Part shown: piece by piece, positions 17,075 to 26,345 of the stretch
Position numbering within the stretch: the stretch's first letter is position 1
Layout: each line of letters starts with the position of its first letter
Notes under the pieces: model-generated
What the model was told of the DNA's origin: nothing
Database searches by the model: none
The model's input: only the letters and a program-made list of their open reading frames with translations
Program-made: the position numbers and the translations under genes
NCBI RefSeq assembly: GCF_001624695.1
Contig: NZ_JSEP01000015.1
Span: 62,985-126,984 of the forward strand
DNA from: Labrenzia sp. OB1
Lineage (GTDB): Bacteria; Pseudomonadota; Alphaproteobacteria; Rhizobiales; Stappiaceae
Reading direction: 5' to 3'
DNA: 64,000 nucleotides

Positions 17075-18082
17075 ATGCTCACATCAAAATCTTTTTCCAA
17101 GGCCCGGCGAGCCTTGTTGTCGGCCGCCCTGGCCGTTTCAGTCACCATGGGCCTGTCATTGTCGCCTGCAAGCGCGGCAGACCCGATCAAGGTCGCCGCG
17201 ATCTATACCGTTCCGGTCGAACAGCAATGGGTAAGCCGTATCGACAAGGCGCTCAAGGCGGCCCAGGAACGTGGCGACATCACCTACACCTTCTCCGAAA
17301 ACGTCGCCAACACCGACTATGAACGCGTGATGCGCGAATACGCCGAGCAGGGCATGGACCTGGTCGTCGGCGAGGCTTTCGCCGTGGAGCGCGCCGCCCG
17401 CAAGGTTGCTGCGGAATATCCCGAGACAGCCTTCCTGATGGGCTCTTCCTTCGGTCCGGCACAGCCGAATTTCGCCGTCTTCGACAACTGGATTCATGAA
17501 CCGAGCTATCTGTCCGGCATGATCGCGGGTGCAACGACCAAATCCAACATCATCGGCATGGTCGGCGGCTACGCCATTCCAGAAGTGAACCGGCTCATGA
17601 ATGCCTACATGGAAGGCGCGACGTCCGTGAATCCGGACGTGAAGTTCCTCGTGACCTTCATCAACTCCTGGTACGACCCACCGAAAGCCAAGGAATCCGC
17701 CTTCGCCATGATCGACAAGGGCGCGGACATTCTCTACGCCGAACGCTTCGGCGTCTCCGACGCCGCGAAGGAAAAGGGCATTCTGGCTATCGGCAACGTG
17801 ATCGATACGTCGGGCGACTATCCCGGCACCATTCTGTCCTCGGCCTTGTGGCATATGGAACCGACTATCGACCGCGCTCTCGACGCGGTGGTCTCCGAGG
17901 AGTTCGAGCCCGCCGACTACGGCCCCTACAGCTTCATGTCCTATGGCGGCGGCAGCTTCATCGTCGATGAAAGCCTGGCGCCGGCCGATGCGGTGGAAGC
18001 CGCGAAAGCCAAGGAAGAGGAAATCAACGACGGTCTTTTCCGCGTCAACGTGAACGACAGCGAACCGAAGTCGACCATGTAA
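17075..18082 (+). CDS. BMP-family ABC transporter substrate-binding protein
   Basis: A 335-residue periplasmic binding protein of the basic-membrane-protein (Bmp/PnrA-like) family, whose studied members bind nucleosides or nucleobases. The signal peptide ends after SPASA (about residue 35). Core motifs are IKVAAIYTVPVEQQWVSRIDKAL, NIIGMVGGYAIPEVNRLMNAY and AFAMIDKGADILYAERFGV. No lipobox Cys is visible, so it is soluble. It is the first gene of a transporter operon that ends in a cytosine-deaminase-like enzyme, which supports a pyrimidine or purine base as ligand. A strong hairpin follows at 18097. Confidence 0.9.
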   Translation: MLTSKSFSKARRALLSAALAVSVTMGLSLSPASAADPIKVAAIYTVPVEQQWVSRIDKALKAAQERGDITYTFSENVANTDYERVMREYAEQGMDLVVGEAFAVERAARKVAAEYPETAFLMGSSFGPAQPNFAVFDNWIHEPSYLSGMIAGATTKSNIIGMVGGYAIPEVNRLMNAYMEGATSVNPDVKFLVTFINSWYDPPKAKESAFAMIDKGADILYAERFGVSDAAKEKGILAIGNVIDTSGDYPGTILSSALWHMEPTIDRALDAVVSEEFEPADYGPYSFMSYGGGSFIVDESLAPADAVEAAKAKEEEINDGLFRVNVNDSEPKSTM

Positions 18083-18096
18083 GCGACAGAAACGGT

Positions 18097-18130
18097 TGCA
18101 CGCCGGTGGTACATCGGCCGCCGGCGTGCA
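18097..18130 (+). terminator. Hairpin after the BMP gene (attenuator or mRNA stabiliser)
   Basis: TGCACGCCGG (18097-18106) and CCGGCGTGCA (18121-18130) make a perfect 10-bp stem with a 14-nt loop and only a short CTTTC after it. It lies between the binding-protein gene and the ATPase gene, where it could lower downstream expression or protect the upstream message. Confidence 0.6.
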
Positions 18131-18185
18131 CTTTCGAACCCAACCTGATTTTCGAACTCAATTCAAATCCCTCCCGGAGGTTCGC

Positions 18186-19733
18186 ATGGCGCGCCCTGCC
18201 AAGGACGCCCCGGTCCTGTTGAGACTGGACGGCATCACCAAACGCTTCGGCGCTCTGACGGCCAACGACGGCGTGTGCCTCGACCTCAAGCAGGGTGAAA
18301 TCCTGGCCTTGCTGGGGGAAAACGGCGCCGGAAAAACCACCCTGATGAACATTCTCTTCGGCCATTATGTTGCCGATGAGGGGGCGGTGCTGGTGTCGCG
18401 GGATGGTGGTGAGCCGGCGCAACTGGAACCGGGATCGCCACATGCGGCGCTGGACGCCAGGATCGGCATGGTGCACCAGCATTTCACGCTGGCGGAAAAC
18501 CTCAGCGTTCTCGACAATATCCTGCTCGGCACGGAAAAAATCTCCGCGCTGAAATCCGCGCGTACACCGGCGCGCAGTAAGCTGGAAGACCTGATGACCC
18601 GCTCCGGTCTGACCGTCGGACTGGATATGCGCGTCTCCCAGCTTTCGGTCGGCGAAAAGCAGCGGGTCGAGATCCTGAAGGCCCTCTACCGGGACGCACG
18701 GGTGCTTGTGCTCGACGAACCTACTGCGGTGCTGACGCCGCAGGAATCGGACACGTTGTTCGCCATATTGAAAAAACTCGCGGCTGCGGGGCTCGGGATC
18801 ATCTTCATCTCGCACAAGCTGGCTGAAGTGATGGCCTCTTCTCATCGCATTGCCGTTCTGCGGGGCGGCGCCAAGGTGGCCGACCTGCCGACAGACGCGT
18901 GCAGCCAGCGTCAGCTCGCCGAATTGATGGTCGGGCACGAAGTCAGCGAAACCGTTCGCGACGCCCGCACGCCCGGCGCTACCCTGTTTATCCTTACCGG
19001 CATTTCGGCGGGCGAAGGCCGCGAGGCGCTATATGACGTCGATCTTGACCTCAAATCCGGCGAGATCCTGGGCATTGCCGGAGTGTCGGGAAACGGCCAA
19101 ACGATGCTGGCACAGGTTATTTCAGGCCTGGAAACGCCCGTGGCAGGAGAAATGAGGCTGGAAGGATCCGCCTTCAGCCATGCAAACGCCCGCATGATGA
19201 TCGATGCCGGTCTGGCGCGGATACCGGAAGACCGGCATCGCGACGGTATCGTGGGGGCAATGACGGTCTCGGAAAATCTTGCGATCGAAACGATCCGCAA
19301 ACCGGACTGCCAGCGCTTCGGTCTGTTGCGTTTCACCGCCATGCGCGACAAGGCGAAAGCCATGATCGACGCTTACGACATCCGCTGCCAGGGAGAAGAC
19401 AGCCCGGCGCGGCTGCTGTCGGGCGGCAATATCCAGAAAATCGTTCTGGCCCGAACCCTGGAGGGCGAACCGAAGGTCGTTCTGGCCGCCCAACCCTCGC
19501 GGGGTCTTGATGTCGGGGCGACATCGGAGGTCTACAGGCGTCTGCTGGACGCGCGCGCCCGCGGTGCAGGTGTTCTTCTCATTTCCGAGGATCTGGACGA
19601 ACTCATGCGGCTGTCCGACCGGATCGCCGTCATTCACCGGGGACATCTGTCCGCCGCCGAGCCGACCGAAACGCTCGACAGGGGCACACTCGGGCTGAGA
19701 ATGGCCGGACATACCATGGAAGCTGCCGAATGA
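18186..19733 (+). CDS. Double-domain ABC ATPase of a nucleoside/nucleobase importer
   Basis: A 515-residue fused ATPase with two nucleotide-binding domains, as in ribose/Bmp-type importers. Domain 1 has Walker A GENGAGKTT, signature LSVGEKQRVEI and Walker B VLVLDEPTAVL. Domain 2 has the altered loop GVSGNGQT, signature LSGGNIQKIVLAR and AAQPSRGLDVGA. The second domain's departure from GxxGxGKS is normal for this family. The start ATG at 18186 follows GGAGG by a few bases. It overlaps the first permease gene by 4 bp. Confidence 0.93.
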   Translation: MARPAKDAPVLLRLDGITKRFGALTANDGVCLDLKQGEILALLGENGAGKTTLMNILFGHYVADEGAVLVSRDGGEPAQLEPGSPHAALDARIGMVHQHFTLAENLSVLDNILLGTEKISALKSARTPARSKLEDLMTRSGLTVGLDMRVSQLSVGEKQRVEILKALYRDARVLVLDEPTAVLTPQESDTLFAILKKLAAAGLGIIFISHKLAEVMASSHRIAVLRGGAKVADLPTDACSQRQLAELMVGHEVSETVRDARTPGATLFILTGISAGEGREALYDVDLDLKSGEILGIAGVSGNGQTMLAQVISGLETPVAGEMRLEGSAFSHANARMMIDAGLARIPEDRHRDGIVGAMTVSENLAIETIRKPDCQRFGLLRFTAMRDKAKAMIDAYDIRCQGEDSPARLLSGGNIQKIVLARTLEGEPKVVLAAQPSRGLDVGATSEVYRRLLDARARGAGVLLISEDLDELMRLSDRIAVIHRGHLSAAEPTETLDRGTLGLRMAGHTMEAAE

Positions 19734-20812
19734 TCCGTTTCGAACCCAGAGGCCCGGTCGCCGTTTCCAGGATGGTCGGCGTTTCGGTAACCGCCGCCCT
19801 TGCCGCCCTCGTTCTGGCGGCCATCCCGATGCTTTTCGCAGGGCTCTCGGTCCTGGAAGCCTACGGGCTGATGATCAAGGGCGCCTGGGGATCGCTGTTC
19901 GCCTTCACGGAAATGCTGACACGGGCAGCACCGCTCATTCTGACCGGGCTTGCCGCGGCGGTGGCCTTTCGCGCCAAGCTCTGGAACATCGGCGCGGAGG
20001 GACAGCTCTACGCAGGTGCCCTTGCGGCAGTCGCCGTCGGGACAGGCCTGATTTCCGGCCCCTCGTTCGTTCTCGTTCCGGCGGTCATTCTGGCCGGCGC
20101 CCTGGCCGGCGGTCTGGTGATGCTGGTGCCGACACTGCTGAAGACCCGCCTTGGCGTGGATGAGGTGGTGACGACTCTGCTGCTGAATTTCGTCATTCTG
20201 CTTTTCGTGCAGATGATGCTCGAAGGGCCGATGCAGGATCCGATGGGTATGGGCTGGCCCCAGTCGGAGCCTATCCTCGATGAGGCGGCCCTGCCGAAAC
20301 TGATGGACCGGATGAGAATCCACTGGGGTCTCATCATCGCGCTTACAGCCTCGCTCGGGGTGTATTTCCTGCTGAAGCGTACGGTGTGGGGTTTCGAGAT
20401 TCGCGCCGTGGGCGAGAATGCCTCAGCCGCGCGGCATGCCGGCATACCCGTGACGGCCACCTTCATCCGCGTCGGCCTGCTCTCCGGCGCCCTTGCGGGA
20501 CTGGCAGGCGTTGGCGAAGTCGCCGGCCTGAAAGGGTATCTGACCGCCGATCTGTCGCCGGGCTTCGGCTATTCGGGCATCGTGGTCGCCATGCTGGCCG
20601 GACTGTCGCCCATCGGCGTTGTTTTCGCCGCGCTCTTCATCGCCAGTATTTTCGTCGGCGCGGATTCCATGTCGCGAGCCACCGGGGTTTCCAATTACCT
20701 GGCCGACCTGATCGTTGCCATATCGCTGCTCTGCGTGCTCGTGTCCGGACTGTTCCTGCGGTTCAGGATCCGGCTTGCCAGTACCAGACCTGCTCAGGAG
20801 ACCGCGAAATGA
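19730..20812 (+). CDS. ABC transporter permease, nucleoside type 1
   Basis: A 360-residue polytopic membrane protein of the BPD_transp_2 family. Hydrophobic segments run through most of its length, and the coupling region reads RAVGENASAARHAGIPV. The conserved ILTGLAAAVAFRAKLWNIGAEGQLYAGAL region is characteristic of YufP/NupP-type permeases. The start overlaps the ATPase stop (ATGA) and its own stop overlaps the next permease (ATGA). It pairs with that permease to form the channel. Confidence 0.92.
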   Translation: MIRFEPRGPVAVSRMVGVSVTAALAALVLAAIPMLFAGLSVLEAYGLMIKGAWGSLFAFTEMLTRAAPLILTGLAAAVAFRAKLWNIGAEGQLYAGALAAVAVGTGLISGPSFVLVPAVILAGALAGGLVMLVPTLLKTRLGVDEVVTTLLLNFVILLFVQMMLEGPMQDPMGMGWPQSEPILDEAALPKLMDRMRIHWGLIIALTASLGVYFLLKRTVWGFEIRAVGENASAARHAGIPVTATFIRVGLLSGALAGLAGVGEVAGLKGYLTADLSPGFGYSGIVVAMLAGLSPIGVVFAALFIASIFVGADSMSRATGVSNYLADLIVAISLLCVLVSGLFLRFRIRLASTRPAQETAK

Positions 20813-21753
20813 GCGACATTCTGGAAATTTTCATGTCGGCAAGCTTCTGGGCCGCCGCGATCCGGATCGCGACACCGCTGATCTTCGGCGTCATCGGCGC
20901 CCTGATCTGCGAGCGCGCCGGCGTGCTCAACCTCGGCATCGAAGGTATCTTCACCGCAGGCGCCATGGCCGGCTGGATGGCTGTCTGGCTCGGAGCCGGT
21001 CTGTGGGGCGGTGTGCTGGTTGCCGCTCTCGCCGGCGGGTTCTTCGGTCTCATCCACGCGGTGCTAACCGTACCGCTCGGCCTGTCGCAACATGTATCGG
21101 GGATCGGCGTGACTCTTTTCGCCACGTCGCTGAGTTATTTCATCTACCGTACAGCCCTGCCGGACGTCTCCTCGCCGCCGCGTATCGAGGCCTTTCAGTC
21201 TCTCGATATTCCGGTCCTGTCCGATCTGCCGTTTCTGGGCCCGGCCCTGTTTCAACAGACGCCGCTGACCTTCCTTGCGCTGTTCCTCGTCGCCGCGACG
21301 GCTTATGTGCTCTACCGGACCCCGCTGGGCCTCGCCATTCAGGCGGTCGGCGACAATCCGGCGGCAGTCGAATCCCAGGGCCTGTCGGTCTACGGTCTGC
21401 GGATCGGCGCAATCGTCGCCGGCTCGGCGATCATGGCGCTCGGCGGTGCGTTCCTGACCATGTCCGCCTTCGACGCCTTTTTCTTCGGCATGGTCAACGG
21501 CCGGGGCTGGATCTGCATCGCGCTTACGGTGTTCGCCTCCTGGCGGCCAGGCAAGGCTCTGCTCGGTGCCCTGCTCTTCGGAGCCTTCGACGCCTTCCAG
21601 GTGCGTCTCCAGACGGAAGTCGGCAGTTTCATTCCCGGACAGGTGTTCCTGATGATGCCCTATATACTGTCCATCGCCGCGCTGATCGTTGTCGCCCGCC
21701 GCGCCGACTATCCGCGCGCGCTGCTTGTTCCCTATTTCAAAGGTCAACGCTGA
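20809..21753 (+). CDS. ABC transporter permease, nucleoside type 2
   Basis: A 314-residue partner permease (YufQ/NupQ-like, BPD_transp_2). Motifs: RIATPLIFGVIGALICERAGVLNLGIEG and the coupling helix QAVGDNPAAVESQGLSVYGLR. The ATG at 20809 overlaps the upstream stop; an upstream extension of the open frame is only a shadow of the previous gene. A GAGAGGA ribosome site for the next gene lies just after the stop. Confidence 0.92.
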   Translation: MSDILEIFMSASFWAAAIRIATPLIFGVIGALICERAGVLNLGIEGIFTAGAMAGWMAVWLGAGLWGGVLVAALAGGFFGLIHAVLTVPLGLSQHVSGIGVTLFATSLSYFIYRTALPDVSSPPRIEAFQSLDIPVLSDLPFLGPALFQQTPLTFLALFLVAATAYVLYRTPLGLAIQAVGDNPAAVESQGLSVYGLRIGAIVAGSAIMALGGAFLTMSAFDAFFFGMVNGRGWICIALTVFASWRPGKALLGALLFGAFDAFQVRLQTEVGSFIPGQVFLMMPYILSIAALIVVARRADYPRALLVPYFKGQR

Positions 21754-21767
21754 GAGGACCGCCGCCG

Positions 21768-23060
21768 ATGAGTTTTGATCTTCTCGTCAGGAATGCCAAC
21801 CTGCCGGACGGCCGCACCGGGATCGACATCGCCTGCTGGGACGGCCGCATCGCCGCCGTTGAACAAGACATCACGGCCGAGGCGAAAGAGACGATCGATG
21901 CGGGGGGCCTGCTGGTGTCCCCGCCCTTTGTCGACAGCCATTTCCATATGGACGCAACGCTGTCCCTCGGCCTGCCGAGAATGAACCGCAGCGGCACGCT
22001 GCTGGAAGGCATCGCGCTCTGGGGCGAACTGAAGGAGATCCTTACGGTTGAAGCGGTGGTCGAACGGGCACTGAAATACTGCGATCTCGCCGTTTCCCAG
22101 GGCCTGCTGGCGATCCGTACGCATGTGGACGTCTGCGATGACCGGCTGACGGGCGTCAAGGGACTGCTCGAGGTCCGGGACAAGGTCAGGGACTACATCG
22201 ATCTCCAGCTCGTCGCCTTTCCGCAGGACGGATTGTACCGGTCGGCGAATGCGGAAAAGAACCTCCTGGCGGCGCTGGACATGGGCGTCGACATCGTTGG
22301 CGGGATACCGCACTTCGAGCGCACCATGGAGCATGGAGCCAGGTCTGTCGCCCGCCTGTGCGAGATCGCGGCGGAGCGCGGCCTCATGGTGGATCTGCAT
22401 TGCGACGAGACCGACGATCCGATGTCGCGGCACATCGAAACGCTCGCCTTAGAGACGCAGAGGCTGGGATTGCAGGGACGGGTCGCCGGGTCGCATCTGA
22501 CCTCGATGCATTCCATGGACAACTATTATGTGTCCAAACTGCTGCCGTTGATTGCCGAGGCGGAGATTCACGCAATCGCCAATCCGCTGATCAACATCAC
22601 GCTGCAGGGCCGGCACGACAGCTATCCGAAACGGCGTGGCCAGACCCGCGTGCCCGAATTGAGGTCCCATGGCGTCAATGTTGCCTTCGGTCATGATTGC
22701 GTGATGGATCCCTGGTATTCCATGGGTTCCGGCGACATGCTGGAAGTCGCCAGCATGGGGCTGCATGTCGCCCAGATGACCAGCCGCGACGACATCCGGT
22801 ATTGCTTCGACTGCGTCACCAGCCATCCCGCAAGGGCAATGGGACTGGAAGGCTACGGGCTTCAGACCGGCTGCAAGGCGGATTTCGTGCTGCTGCAGGC
22901 GCGCGACACGATCGAGGCGATCCGGTTGAAGGCGACACGGCTCAAGGTCGTCAAGGGTGGCAAGGTGATCGCCTCGACACCCGCGCGGACGGCCCGGCTG
23001 GACCTCGCCGGGCGTCCGGTGTCCGTCGACCCCGCAGGATACGCTCCGAAGGAATCCTGA
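21768..23060 (+). CDS. Cytosine-deaminase-like amidohydrolase with an altered active-site residue
   Basis: A 430-residue zinc/iron amidohydrolase closest to CodA by motif order: metal ligands H58 and H60 (SHFHMD), H211 (LHCDETDD), then SHLTSMHSMDNYYV, NITLQGRHDSYPKRRG and FGHDCVMDPWYSMG with D310. In E. coli CodA the last motif is HDDVFDPW; here the second Asp (equivalent of D314, which lines the pocket) is Cys311. Deamination of a base is therefore likely, but the preferred substrate may not be cytosine (isocytosine or a modified base are possible). It is the last gene of the BMP transporter operon, which would supply the substrate. Confidence 0.85.
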   Translation: MSFDLLVRNANLPDGRTGIDIACWDGRIAAVEQDITAEAKETIDAGGLLVSPPFVDSHFHMDATLSLGLPRMNRSGTLLEGIALWGELKEILTVEAVVERALKYCDLAVSQGLLAIRTHVDVCDDRLTGVKGLLEVRDKVRDYIDLQLVAFPQDGLYRSANAEKNLLAALDMGVDIVGGIPHFERTMEHGARSVARLCEIAAERGLMVDLHCDETDDPMSRHIETLALETQRLGLQGRVAGSHLTSMHSMDNYYVSKLLPLIAEAEIHAIANPLINITLQGRHDSYPKRRGQTRVPELRSHGVNVAFGHDCVMDPWYSMGSGDMLEVASMGLHVAQMTSRDDIRYCFDCVTSHPARAMGLEGYGLQTGCKADFVLLQARDTIEAIRLKATRLKVVKGGKVIASTPARTARLDLAGRPVSVDPAGYAPKES

Positions 23061-23108
23061 TCCGGTTCGGCTAAGCCGACTGTAATAAAGATTTCATCGT
23101 TCTGTTTT

Positions 23109-23126
23109 CTGCAATTCAAATTGCAG
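23109..23126. promoter_or_regulatory. Perfect palindrome before the RpiR gene, candidate operator
   Basis: CTGCAATT (23109-23116) and AATTGCAG (23119-23126) are perfect 8-bp arms around CA, 15 bp upstream of the RpiR start. Autoregulation is the simplest reading. Confidence 0.55.
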
Positions 23127-23141
23127 CGCTAGCGTTCGCGC

Positions 23142-24026
23142 ATGACAAAGCAGATCCCGCCCTCGGGCTTCCTGAGCGACCTGATCACCAAGAACGCGTC
23201 GAAACTCACCGGTTCCGACACGCGCCTGCTGGACGTACTGATCCAGGATCCCTTCCGGGCTGTTCTGGAAAACGGCACCGAAGTCTCGTCCCGCGCAGGT
23301 GTCCACCCCGCATCCGCGGTCAGGTTGGCCAGACGACTGGGGTTTGAAGGCTATCCGGAGTTCAGGGCATTCCTCAAGGCCAATCTGGTCGAGGGAGACG
23401 CCGATTTCGAGAACCCTGCGGCAAGGATGGCCGCACGGCTGGTGCGGGCGGAAGAAGGCCAGGTTCTGTCCTCCGTCATCGACAGCGAGATCACCGCTCT
23501 TGAAGCGTTGCGCAACACGGTATCGGATGCCGATATCAGGCGCTTTTCGGAAACCCTGCGCGACAGCCGGAAGATTTACGTTCTCGGCCGCGGCCATGCT
23601 GCGAGCCTGTCATCGCTGATTACCCTTCGGCTTCAGCGCTCCGGATATGACGCCATCGACCTGGGTGAGCGGATGCACCAGTTCGCCGAAACAATCAACA
23701 CGATGGCGAGTGACGATACAGTCTGGATGCTTGCCTTCAGGCGGCCGGTGCAGATGGTCCAGGACGTCAACAGGATCGCCGCCGAACGCGGCTCGAAGAG
23801 ACTGGCGCTCACGGATATCCATGCTGCCCGTTTCGATCCTCCACCGCTTCATCACATCAGCGCCGCACGCGGCGAGGCCGGCGAGTCGCAGTCCCTCGCC
23901 GTTCCGATGACCATCGCCAATGCGGTCATTCTCGACCTTGCCGGCATCGATGACGGCCGCTCGATCCGGTCCCTCAAGGACTACAAGGCCTTCCGGCAGA
24001 CCCTGCCCGTGCAATGGAGCCGCTGA
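23142..24026 (+). CDS. MurR/RpiR-family transcriptional regulator
   Basis: A 294-residue regulator with an N-terminal HTH_6 domain (DLITKNASKLTGSDTRLLDVLI, then SSRAGVHPASAVRLARRLGFEGYPEF) and a C-terminal SIS domain (IYVLGRGHAASLSSLITLRLQ...DDTVWMLAFRR) that normally senses a phosphosugar or related metabolite. It stands between the base-salvage operon and the Ugp-like operon, both on the same strand. Either could be its target; the palindromes at 23109 and 24111 differ in sequence, so they do not settle this. Confidence 0.9.
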   Translation: MTKQIPPSGFLSDLITKNASKLTGSDTRLLDVLIQDPFRAVLENGTEVSSRAGVHPASAVRLARRLGFEGYPEFRAFLKANLVEGDADFENPAARMAARLVRAEEGQVLSSVIDSEITALEALRNTVSDADIRRFSETLRDSRKIYVLGRGHAASLSSLITLRLQRSGYDAIDLGERMHQFAETINTMASDDTVWMLAFRRPVQMVQDVNRIAAERGSKRLALTDIHAARFDPPPLHHISAARGEAGESQSLAVPMTIANAVILDLAGIDDGRSIRSLKDYKAFRQTLPVQWSR

Positions 24027-24110
24027 TGCACTTAACAGCAGCGGACGGAATGGCTGCCAATCCATAACAGAACCGTTCTCATCAAATAACGGCGCGCACT
24101 CTACCCGATA

Positions 24111-24126
24111 AATAAACCTGTTTATT
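24111..24126. promoter_or_regulatory. Palindrome before the Ugp-like binding-protein gene
   Basis: AATAAAC (24111-24117) and GTTTATT (24120-24126) are perfect 7-bp arms around CT, 14 bp before the ATG at 24141. The AT-rich palindrome lies at the expected promoter/operator position. Confidence 0.5.
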
Positions 24127-24140
24127 CCGAAAGAGGACAA

Positions 24141-25397
24141 ATGATGCTTGGCAATCTCAAAACATTGTTTCTCGCCGGTCTGGTCGGCCTCGGCGGCGTT
24201 GCCGCCGCACAGGCCGATGTCACCGTCGAGTTCTGGCACAGCTTCGATGGCGGCAGCGGCGAATCCCTGGGCAAGATCATCGAAAATTTCGAGGCCGCCA
24301 ATCCGGGTATTCACATCGAAGCCCAGAATATCGGCAACTACAACGACATCGTCGCCAAGCTGCAGGCCGCCATTCCGGCCCGCCGGGCTCCGGACGCCGC
24401 CATCATGGAAGTGACCCGCTACGGCCTTTTCGCCGACCGCGGCGTGCTGCTGGACCTGACCGACTATGTCGACAACGACCCGCTGAAGGACGACCTGTTC
24501 GACTTCGCACGGGAAGTCGGCGTCTTTGATGGCAAGAACTACATCGTTCCCTTCAACTCCTCCACGCCGGTTCTTTATTACAACAAGGACATCTTCGCAC
24601 GTGCGGGCTTCACCGAGGAACCTGCCCTGAAGACCTATGACGATCTTCTTGCGGTTTCCAAACAGATCACCGAAAAGCTCGGTGATGAAGGCATCACCGG
24701 CATCGCCGCACCCGGCCAATTCGCGCGCTGGGGCCTGATCATGGACAATGACAGCGACCTGATCGACAGCAAGACCGGCGAGATCCTGATCGACAGCCCG
24801 AACACGATCGAAGCCTATGAATGGATGGCCTCGCTCGTGCATGAGCACAAGGTGGCTTCCGCCGACGGCGTGACCAAGGAAAACAACGGCCGCGACGCGT
24901 TTCTGGCCGGCAAGGTCGGCATCATGCTGAACTCGACCGGCAACTACACCCGCTCCAAAAAGGCGCTTGGCGACAAGCTGGCGGTGCTGCCGATGCCCTG
25001 CAACAAGGTGTGCGCCGTGCCGATTGGCGGCGCCGGCATAGGCATCCTTTCTTCCTCCGACAAGGAAGTTCAGGACGCGGCCTACAAGTTCATCAGCTTC
25101 GCGGCGTCACCGGAATCCAACGCCATCTGGTTTTCGGGCACCGGCTACATGCCGATCAACAAACACACGGCCAAACAGCCTCTCGCCGTCAGCGCCGTTC
25201 AGGACAAACCCGGCATCACGGTCGCAATCGATCAGCTCGATTTCGCCCGCGGCCGCCCGCGCCCGCCGGTGGTCACCTGGATGCGCGCCTCCGAATATGA
25301 CGTTTGGCAAGCTCTGGCCCTGGGTCAGCGCGACGTTGAGGAAACCCTCAAGGACTTCGCCGAGCGCACGCGCAAGGAAGCCGAACGGACCAATTAA
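24141..25397 (+). CDS. UgpB-like ABC transporter substrate-binding protein
   Basis: A 418-residue family-1 extracellular solute-binding protein. Signal peptide to AQA (about residue 25), then VTVEFWHSFDGGSGESLGKIIENFEAANPGI, the usual UgpB/MalE-type opening. NKDIFARAGFTEEP and the C-terminal RTRKEAERTN fit glycerol-3-phosphate-type binders. The operon also encodes two permeases, an ATPase and a glycerophosphodiester phosphodiesterase, so glycerol-3-phosphate or glycerophosphodiesters are the probable ligands. GAGGAC lies just before the ATG; a second ATG follows at once (24144). Confidence 0.87.
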   Translation: MMLGNLKTLFLAGLVGLGGVAAAQADVTVEFWHSFDGGSGESLGKIIENFEAANPGIHIEAQNIGNYNDIVAKLQAAIPARRAPDAAIMEVTRYGLFADRGVLLDLTDYVDNDPLKDDLFDFAREVGVFDGKNYIVPFNSSTPVLYYNKDIFARAGFTEEPALKTYDDLLAVSKQITEKLGDEGITGIAAPGQFARWGLIMDNDSDLIDSKTGEILIDSPNTIEAYEWMASLVHEHKVASADGVTKENNGRDAFLAGKVGIMLNSTGNYTRSKKALGDKLAVLPMPCNKVCAVPIGGAGIGILSSSDKEVQDAAYKFISFAASPESNAIWFSGTGYMPINKHTAKQPLAVSAVQDKPGITVAIDQLDFARGRPRPPVVTWMRASEYDVWQALALGQRDVEETLKDFAERTRKEAERTN

Positions 25398-25427
25398 GGT
25401 TCCGGGTCCGAACGCCTGAAAACACCA

Positions 25428-25456
25428 GCATCGGGCTTCCCGGCGAAGCCCGATGC
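25428..25456 (+). terminator. Hairpin after the Ugp-like binding-protein gene
   Basis: GCATCGGGCTT (25428-25438) and AAGCCCGATGC (25446-25456) form a perfect 11-bp stem with a 7-nt loop. There is no T tract. It ends 19 bp before the permease start, so it more likely attenuates or stabilises than fully terminates. Confidence 0.6.
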
Positions 25457-25475
25457 CTGCCAACAGGTCCCGCCG

Positions 25476-26345
25476 ATGTTTTCCAGACTGACTCCCTATC
25501 TTCTGGTGCTGCCGCTGATGTCGTTCATCGCGGTCTTCACCTACATTCCCATCGCCGCCAGCATCAATCTCAGCTTTCGCGAGTGGGACTTCCTGTCGCC
25601 GACAATGCCCTTCGTCGGGCTGGAGAATTACCGGCTTCTGCTGTCCTCGCACGAATTCTGGAATTCGGTGCGGGTCACGGCGCTGTTCGCGGTCATATCC
25701 GTGCCGATCCGGCTCGGGCTGGCGCTGATGGTGGCGAGCTACTTGGTCCGCGAGACCTTGCCCTCAAGACTGCTGCGCGGCGCGCTGTTCCTGCCTTCCG
25801 TCACCTCAACCGTGTCCATTGCCGTGGTGTTCTCCTGGATGTTCGCCACCGACTACGGAATGGTGAACGCCTTTCTCGTGAGCCTGGGGCTTGGCAGGGT
25901 CCCCTGGCTTCAGGATCCGCAACTCGCCCTGTGGGTGGTGATCGTCGTCAACACCTGGAAGCAGCTCGGCTACGACATCGTCATCTATATCGCCGGACTG
26001 CAGGCCGTGCCGCAGGAGCTCTACGATGCAGCGGCCGTCGACGGCGGCAGGAAGGGGCATGTCTTCCGGCGTGTCACCGTGCCGCTGGTGATGCCGACGA
26101 CCTATTTCCTGCTTGTTGTCTCGGTGATCGAGGCGTTCCAGATTTTCACCATCGTCGATGTCATGACGAAGGGCGGTCCCGCGGGCGCCACCGACATGCT
26201 CGTGAACATGCTGTACCGGGTCGGCTTCACCCTGTTCGACATCGGCCAAGGTTCGGCGCTGGCGGTGCTCCTGTTCATTCTCCTGATCGCGCTGGCGCTG
26301 TTCAAGTCCCGCGTTCTCGGCCGGAGGGTCCACTATGAAGCCTGA
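25476..26345 (+). CDS. UgpA-like ABC transporter permease
   Basis: A 289-residue MalF/UgpA-type permease with about six transmembrane segments. It begins with a hydrophobic helix (YLLVLPLMSFIAVFTYIPIAASI). The EAA coupling loop reads QELYDAAAVDGGRKGHVFRRVTVPLVMP. The start ATG at 25476 has only a weak ribosome site, perhaps aided by the hairpin upstream. It overlaps the next permease gene by 11 bp. Confidence 0.9.
   Translation: MFSRLTPYLLVLPLMSFIAVFTYIPIAASINLSFREWDFLSPTMPFVGLENYRLLLSSHEFWNSVRVTALFAVISVPIRLGLALMVASYLVRETLPSRLLRGALFLPSVTSTVSIAVVFSWMFATDYGMVNAFLVSLGLGRVPWLQDPQLALWVVIVVNTWKQLGYDIVIYIAGLQAVPQELYDAAAVDGGRKGHVFRRVTVPLVMPTTYFLLVVSVIEAFQIFTIVDVMTKGGPAGATDMLVNMLYRVGFTLFDIGQGSALAVLLFILLIALALFKSRVLGRRVHYEA

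Noticed and set aside
20715..21767. Upstream extension of the cytosine-deaminase-like frame
   Set aside because: The added 350 residues are an out-of-frame reading of the permease gene; ATG 21768 has a GAGAGGA site and the normal CodA start.
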